A stretch of DNA of 7,319 nucleotides, from NCBI GenBank assembly GCA_030609125.1, contig JAUWCW010000094.1, positions 1-7,319 of the forward strand, read 5' to 3'. This stretch comes from JAUWCW01 sp030609125 [NCBI: Candidatus Rokuibacteriota bacterium] (GTDB lineage: Bacteria > JAUVQV01). Position numbers and translations under genes: made by a program. The notes beneath the pieces were generated by a model. That model was given only the letters and a program-made list of their open reading frames with translations. It searched no databases and was not told where the DNA came from. Below are positions 5,338 to 7,319 of the stretch, in pieces; positions within the stretch are counted from its first letter, which is position 1, and each line of letters starts with the position of its first letter.

Positions 5338-5447
5338 GCCGGACCGGGCTGCTCAGGGGGAAGGCCCTCCGCGTCCCGCCCATTCGCCGGCGAAGTCCAT
5401 GAACTTCCGAAGCGCCTCCGGCCGCCTTTTGCGGCGGTGATTGATAG

Positions 5448-5684
5448 TCCTCCATCGCGCGCCGTGTGGCCGAACCGGCCTCCCGGACAAAGAGTTTCGC
5501 CGGGAAGGCCGCCACGGGGCAGATCGCCCCTTTTCTCGCCCTCGCCCTGCCGGCAGGCGTCGTGCCCGGAACGAAGATCGGCAGCCGGCTGAGCCGCCGG
5601 GCCCCGACGCACGTGCTGCGCTACGCCCTCGGGGTGCTAATCGTCGCCGCCTGTGCGAGAATGCTCCTCGATCTCGCAGGATAG
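5448..5684 (+). pseudogene. C-terminal remnant of a TauE/SafE (TSUP) membrane permease
   Basis: About 78 codons remain of what would be a protein of roughly 250 residues. The readable part, SFAGKAATGQIAPFLALALP, continues with a hydrophobic segment, then PGTKIGSRLSRRAPTHVLRY and a last membrane segment ALGVLIVAACARML. This matches the final two helices and the GxxxGxrlxrr..LR linker of the TauE/SafE sulfite/organoanion exporter family. Upstream the frame is closed by tandem TGA-TAG stops (5442-5447), and only about 100 nt separate these from the cytochrome stop, so the first three quarters are missing rather than merely frameshifted. GTG 5466 is an in-frame start codon but has no ribosome site. 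Its end lies 18 nt before selD, suggesting that an intact permease gene once stood directly upstream of selD. The rest of 5338-5447 holds no gene I can support. Confidence 0.6.
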
Positions 5685-5702
5685 AAACGAAAGGAGAAGA
5701 TC

Positions 5703-6752
5703 ATGCTGCCGTTCAAGAAGAAAACATTGATGGGCGTTTCGAAAACCTGCGGGTGAGCTGCCAAAGTCGATCCGACGGCCCTGTCGGATGCGCTGAGAGC
5801 CCTGCCGAGGCCGGAGGACCCGGACCTGCTCGTCGGCTTCGAGACAGCCGACGACGCGGCGGTCTACCGGGTGAGTCCCGAGATCGCCGTCATCTCCACG
5901 GCCGACTACATCACTCCCATAGTCGACGACCCGTTCTGGTTCGGGCGCGTGGCCGCGGCCAACTCCCTCTCCGACATCTGGGCCATGGGAGGAAGGCCCG
6001 TGATGGCCATCAACCTTGTCAATTTCCCCTCCCAGGTCCTGGACCCCGGCATCCTGCGCGACATGCTTCTGGGAGGCGCCGAGAAGGTCTCCGAGGCGGG
6101 CGCCGTCCTTGGGGGAGGACACTCCGTCGACGATCCGGAGCCGAAGTACGGCATGGCGGTGACCGGGGTGGTCCACCCCGACCGGGTCCTGACAAACAGC
6201 GGCGCGAAGCCCGGGGACGCGCTGGTCCTCACCAAACCCCTCGGCACCGGCGTAATCTTCAACGCCAACCGCGCGGGAAAGTTCCCCCCCGAGGCACTCG
6301 AAGAGATTCTTCCCGTGGTGGCCTCACTGAACAAGGGCGCCATGGAGACGGCCCTGAAGTACGACGTTCACGGCATGACGGACATCACGGGCTTCGGTTT
6401 TGCAGGCCACGCCCTCGAGATGGCGGTGCATTCGGGGGTGAGGATGAACATCTCTTTCTCCGCCCTGCCCGTCTACGAGGGTGCGGTGAAGATGTACGCG
6501 TCGGGAGTGAGCACCGGCACAAACGCGGGCAACAGACGCGCCTGCGGAGGCCGTCTCCGGGTGGCGGCCAACCTCAAGAGGGAGCAGAACGAGATCCTCG
6601 TCGATCCCCAGACTTCAGGAGGGCTTCTCATCTCACTTCCCGAGGGGCAGGCAAAAGAGCTCGTGGGCGATCTTCATGCGGCCGGCGTGCCCTGGGCGGC
6701 CCTCATCGGAAGCACAGAAGGCGGCATGCCGGAGATCGTGGTGGAGAGCTAG
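5703..6752 (+). CDS. selD: Selenide, water dikinase (selenophosphate synthase), itself a selenoprotein
   Basis: SelD makes selenophosphate from selenide and ATP, the selenium donor for selenocysteine and 2-selenouridine. The 349-residue frame contains one in-frame TGA (5754-5756) at codon 18, read as selenocysteine: SKTCG-Sec-AAKVDPTALSDA. Sec18 aligns with catalytic Cys17 of E. coli SelD and Lys21 with its essential Lys20; the second cysteine of the E. coli CGCK motif is Ala here. Beyond the TGA the family motifs are all present: FETADDAAVY, STADYITPIVDDPFWFGRVA, NSLSDIWAMGG, VLGGGHSVDDPEPKYG, MTDITGFGFAGHALEMA and DPQTSGGLL. AAGGAG lies 6-7 nt before ATG 5703 and nothing comparable exists downstream of the TGA, so the start is firm. 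A stop-based reading would wrongly begin at GTG 5871 and lose the catalytic site. It follows the permease remnant and converges with the cysteine-rich gene. Confidence 0.95.
5754..5789 (+). promoter_or_regulatory. UGA Sec codon with bacterial SECIS-like hairpin in selD
   Basis: The UGA (5754-5756) is followed, after 13 nt, by a perfect 7-bp stem ATCCGAC (5770-5776) / GTCGGAT (5783-5789) with a 6-nt apical loop GGCCCT. The loop begins with two G and lies 20 nt from the UGA. Known bacterial SECIS elements have a short apical loop with a G among the first two bases at about 16-37 nt from the UGA, so this fits. A shorter lower helix (5765-5768 with 5792-5794, one bulged T at 5767) may extend it. 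SelB charged with Sec-tRNA would bind here. Confidence 0.8.
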
Positions 6753-6781
6753 GAACAAGGGGGGGGCGGAGCAAAGGAGAG

Positions 6782-7258
6782 TCATTCGACAATCAGAAGG
6801 GTGAGGCCGCAGTCGGGACACTCGACCTCCGCGGGCCCCACGGTGTGGCCGCACGCCGGGCACTTTCCCTGGCTGATCATTTCCTGCGAAGCCCGTATTT
6901 CCGGGTGCACCTCCGAGAAATAGGCCTCGATTCGCGCATTCGCCTTGCCCGCATCCCTCTCCGACACCAGCAGTTGGCAGCCGGTTCCGCAGCACCCCTT
7001 TCTGCACGAGGGATCAGCGTGAACCCTGCAGGGAATGCCGGAACCGATGAGAACCCCGTGAAGCTCTTCCAGCCACCGCAGTTCACCCTCCCTGACCGCC
7101 ACCGGGTTTTCCAGGGTCTTCTCCGCGCAGAACTTTCTCTCCTCCTCCCGCCTTGCGTTTTCTTCCAGGGAAATCAGGACTGTTCCGCAATCCACGCAGG
7201 TCTCGACGTGGGAAAGATAGTCACACGAGCAGTCCGGACATATTTTCATTTCAGGCAT
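6782..7258 (-). CDS. Cysteine-rich protein with N- and C-terminal zinc ribbons
   Basis: A 158-residue cytoplasmic protein (no signal peptide) with 15 cysteines. The N-terminus (KICPDCSCDYLSHVETCVDC, 5-24) and the C-terminus (CPACGHTV...CPDCGLTLLIVE, 133-158) are each a two-knuckle zinc ribbon. Between them a helical, Glu-rich stretch (31-50) leads into RWLEELHGVLIGSGIPCRVH (61-80), which resembles the 'aexLxxxGIp' fold of small putative signal-transducing (DUF2007-like) domains. That domain carries an inserted cluster CRKGCCGTGC (85-94) just before the strand QLLVSERDAGKANARIEAYF. The cluster could bind metal or a redox cofactor; this is inference. Start: GGAG 6 nt before ATG 7258. It converges with selD, 29 bp from its stop, with no terminator between them. 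I do not recognise a named family. A role with selenium or metals is only suggested by position. Confidence 0.8.
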   Translation of the reverse strand: MPEMKICPDCSCDYLSHVETCVDCGTVLISLEENARREEERKFCAEKTLENPVAVREGELRWLEELHGVLIGSGIPCRVHADPSCRKGCCGTGCQLLVSERDAGKANARIEAYFSEVHPEIRASQEMISQGKCPACGHTVGPAEVECPDCGLTLLIVE

Positions 7259-7279
7259 ACGCTTCTCCGCGTGGCTGCA

Positions 7280-7309
7280 ATGTTATCACCGCCGCTCACC
7301 CCCCGCCAA
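7280..7309 (-). promoter_or_regulatory. Weak candidate promoter for the cysteine-rich gene
   Basis: On the minus strand TTGGCG (7309-7304, four of six) and TAACAT (7285-7280, four of six) are 18 nt apart. This would start the message about 15 nt before ATG 7258, which barely leaves room for the GGAG ribosome site. The window ends here, so a better promoter may lie outside. Confidence 0.25.
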
Positions 7310-7319
7310 GTCCCTTTTT

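Noticed and set aside
5309-5515. Minus-strand open frames opposite the TauE/SafE remnant, considered as a gene.
   Set aside because: No ribosome site, low-complexity Arg/Pro/Gly-rich translations in two of the frames, and the 5' part is antisense to a recognisable permease fragment. Only a short third-frame stretch (about 5355-5440) is kept as a hint of decay.
5871-6752. Short SelD starting at GTG 5871.
   Set aside because: It would lack the catalytic Sec/Cys and lysine and has no ribosome site; the full frame from 5703 through UGA explains the upstream conservation.
1-7319. CRISPR arrays, insertion sequences, tRNA or rRNA genes, toxin-antitoxin or phage genes.
   Set aside because: No regularly spaced repeats, no transposase motifs or terminal inverted repeats, no cloverleaf or rRNA-like sequence and no such protein motifs were seen on either strand.

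Overview
The window is about 7.3 kb of GC-rich bacterial chromosome holding ten readable genes plus some decayed sequence. The gene mix suggests a Gram-negative anaerobe or facultative anaerobe, most likely of the former Deltaproteobacteria (Desulfobacterota / Desulfuromonadota-like). It includes a selenocysteine-containing SelD, a tiny membrane-anchored di-haem cytochrome c, a DksA/TraR protein, a NodIJ-like ABC exporter, strong sigma70-type promoters and an FNR-like box. This placement is inference from gene families and base composition; there is no rRNA or other phylogenetic marker.

Layout. (1) Left edge, minus strand: the 5' end of an exported protein gene cut by the window, then a cold-shock protein gene with its own terminator, a near-consensus promoter and a leader of about 145 nt. 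(2) 771-1021: no intact gene. It holds a coding-like but start-less stretch and a plus-strand terminator hairpin just before a DksA/TraR-type zinc-finger gene. (3) 1400-2376, plus strand: a small cupin behind an FNR-like box at the ideal activator distance, then a cysteine-containing putative lipoprotein with its own strong promoter. (4) 2385-3176, minus strand: an exported TPR-repeat protein, convergent with the lipoprotein gene. (5) 3313-5024, plus strand: ABC-2 exporter ATPase and permease overlapping by one base (TGATG). (6) 5095-5337: an 80-residue di-haem cytochrome c. (7) 5338-5702: no intact gene; it contains the C-terminal remnant of a TauE/SafE permease. (8) 5703-6752: selD, read through an in-frame UGA at codon 18 with a bacterial SECIS-like hairpin right after it. 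(9) 6782-7258, minus strand: a 15-cysteine protein with a zinc ribbon at each end.

Most genes look like single transcription units; only the ABC pair is clearly an operon. The main result is that selD is a selenoprotein gene whose true start lies 168 nt upstream of where a standard stop-codon reading would place it. The organism should therefore have a full Sec-decoding system (SelA, SelB, tRNA-Sec) outside this window. I did not find a convincing undescribed multi-gene system. The most open items are the cysteine-rich protein next to selD, two genes that lack a Shine-Dalgarno and have -10-like motifs at leaderless spacing, and the FNR-like control of the cupin.
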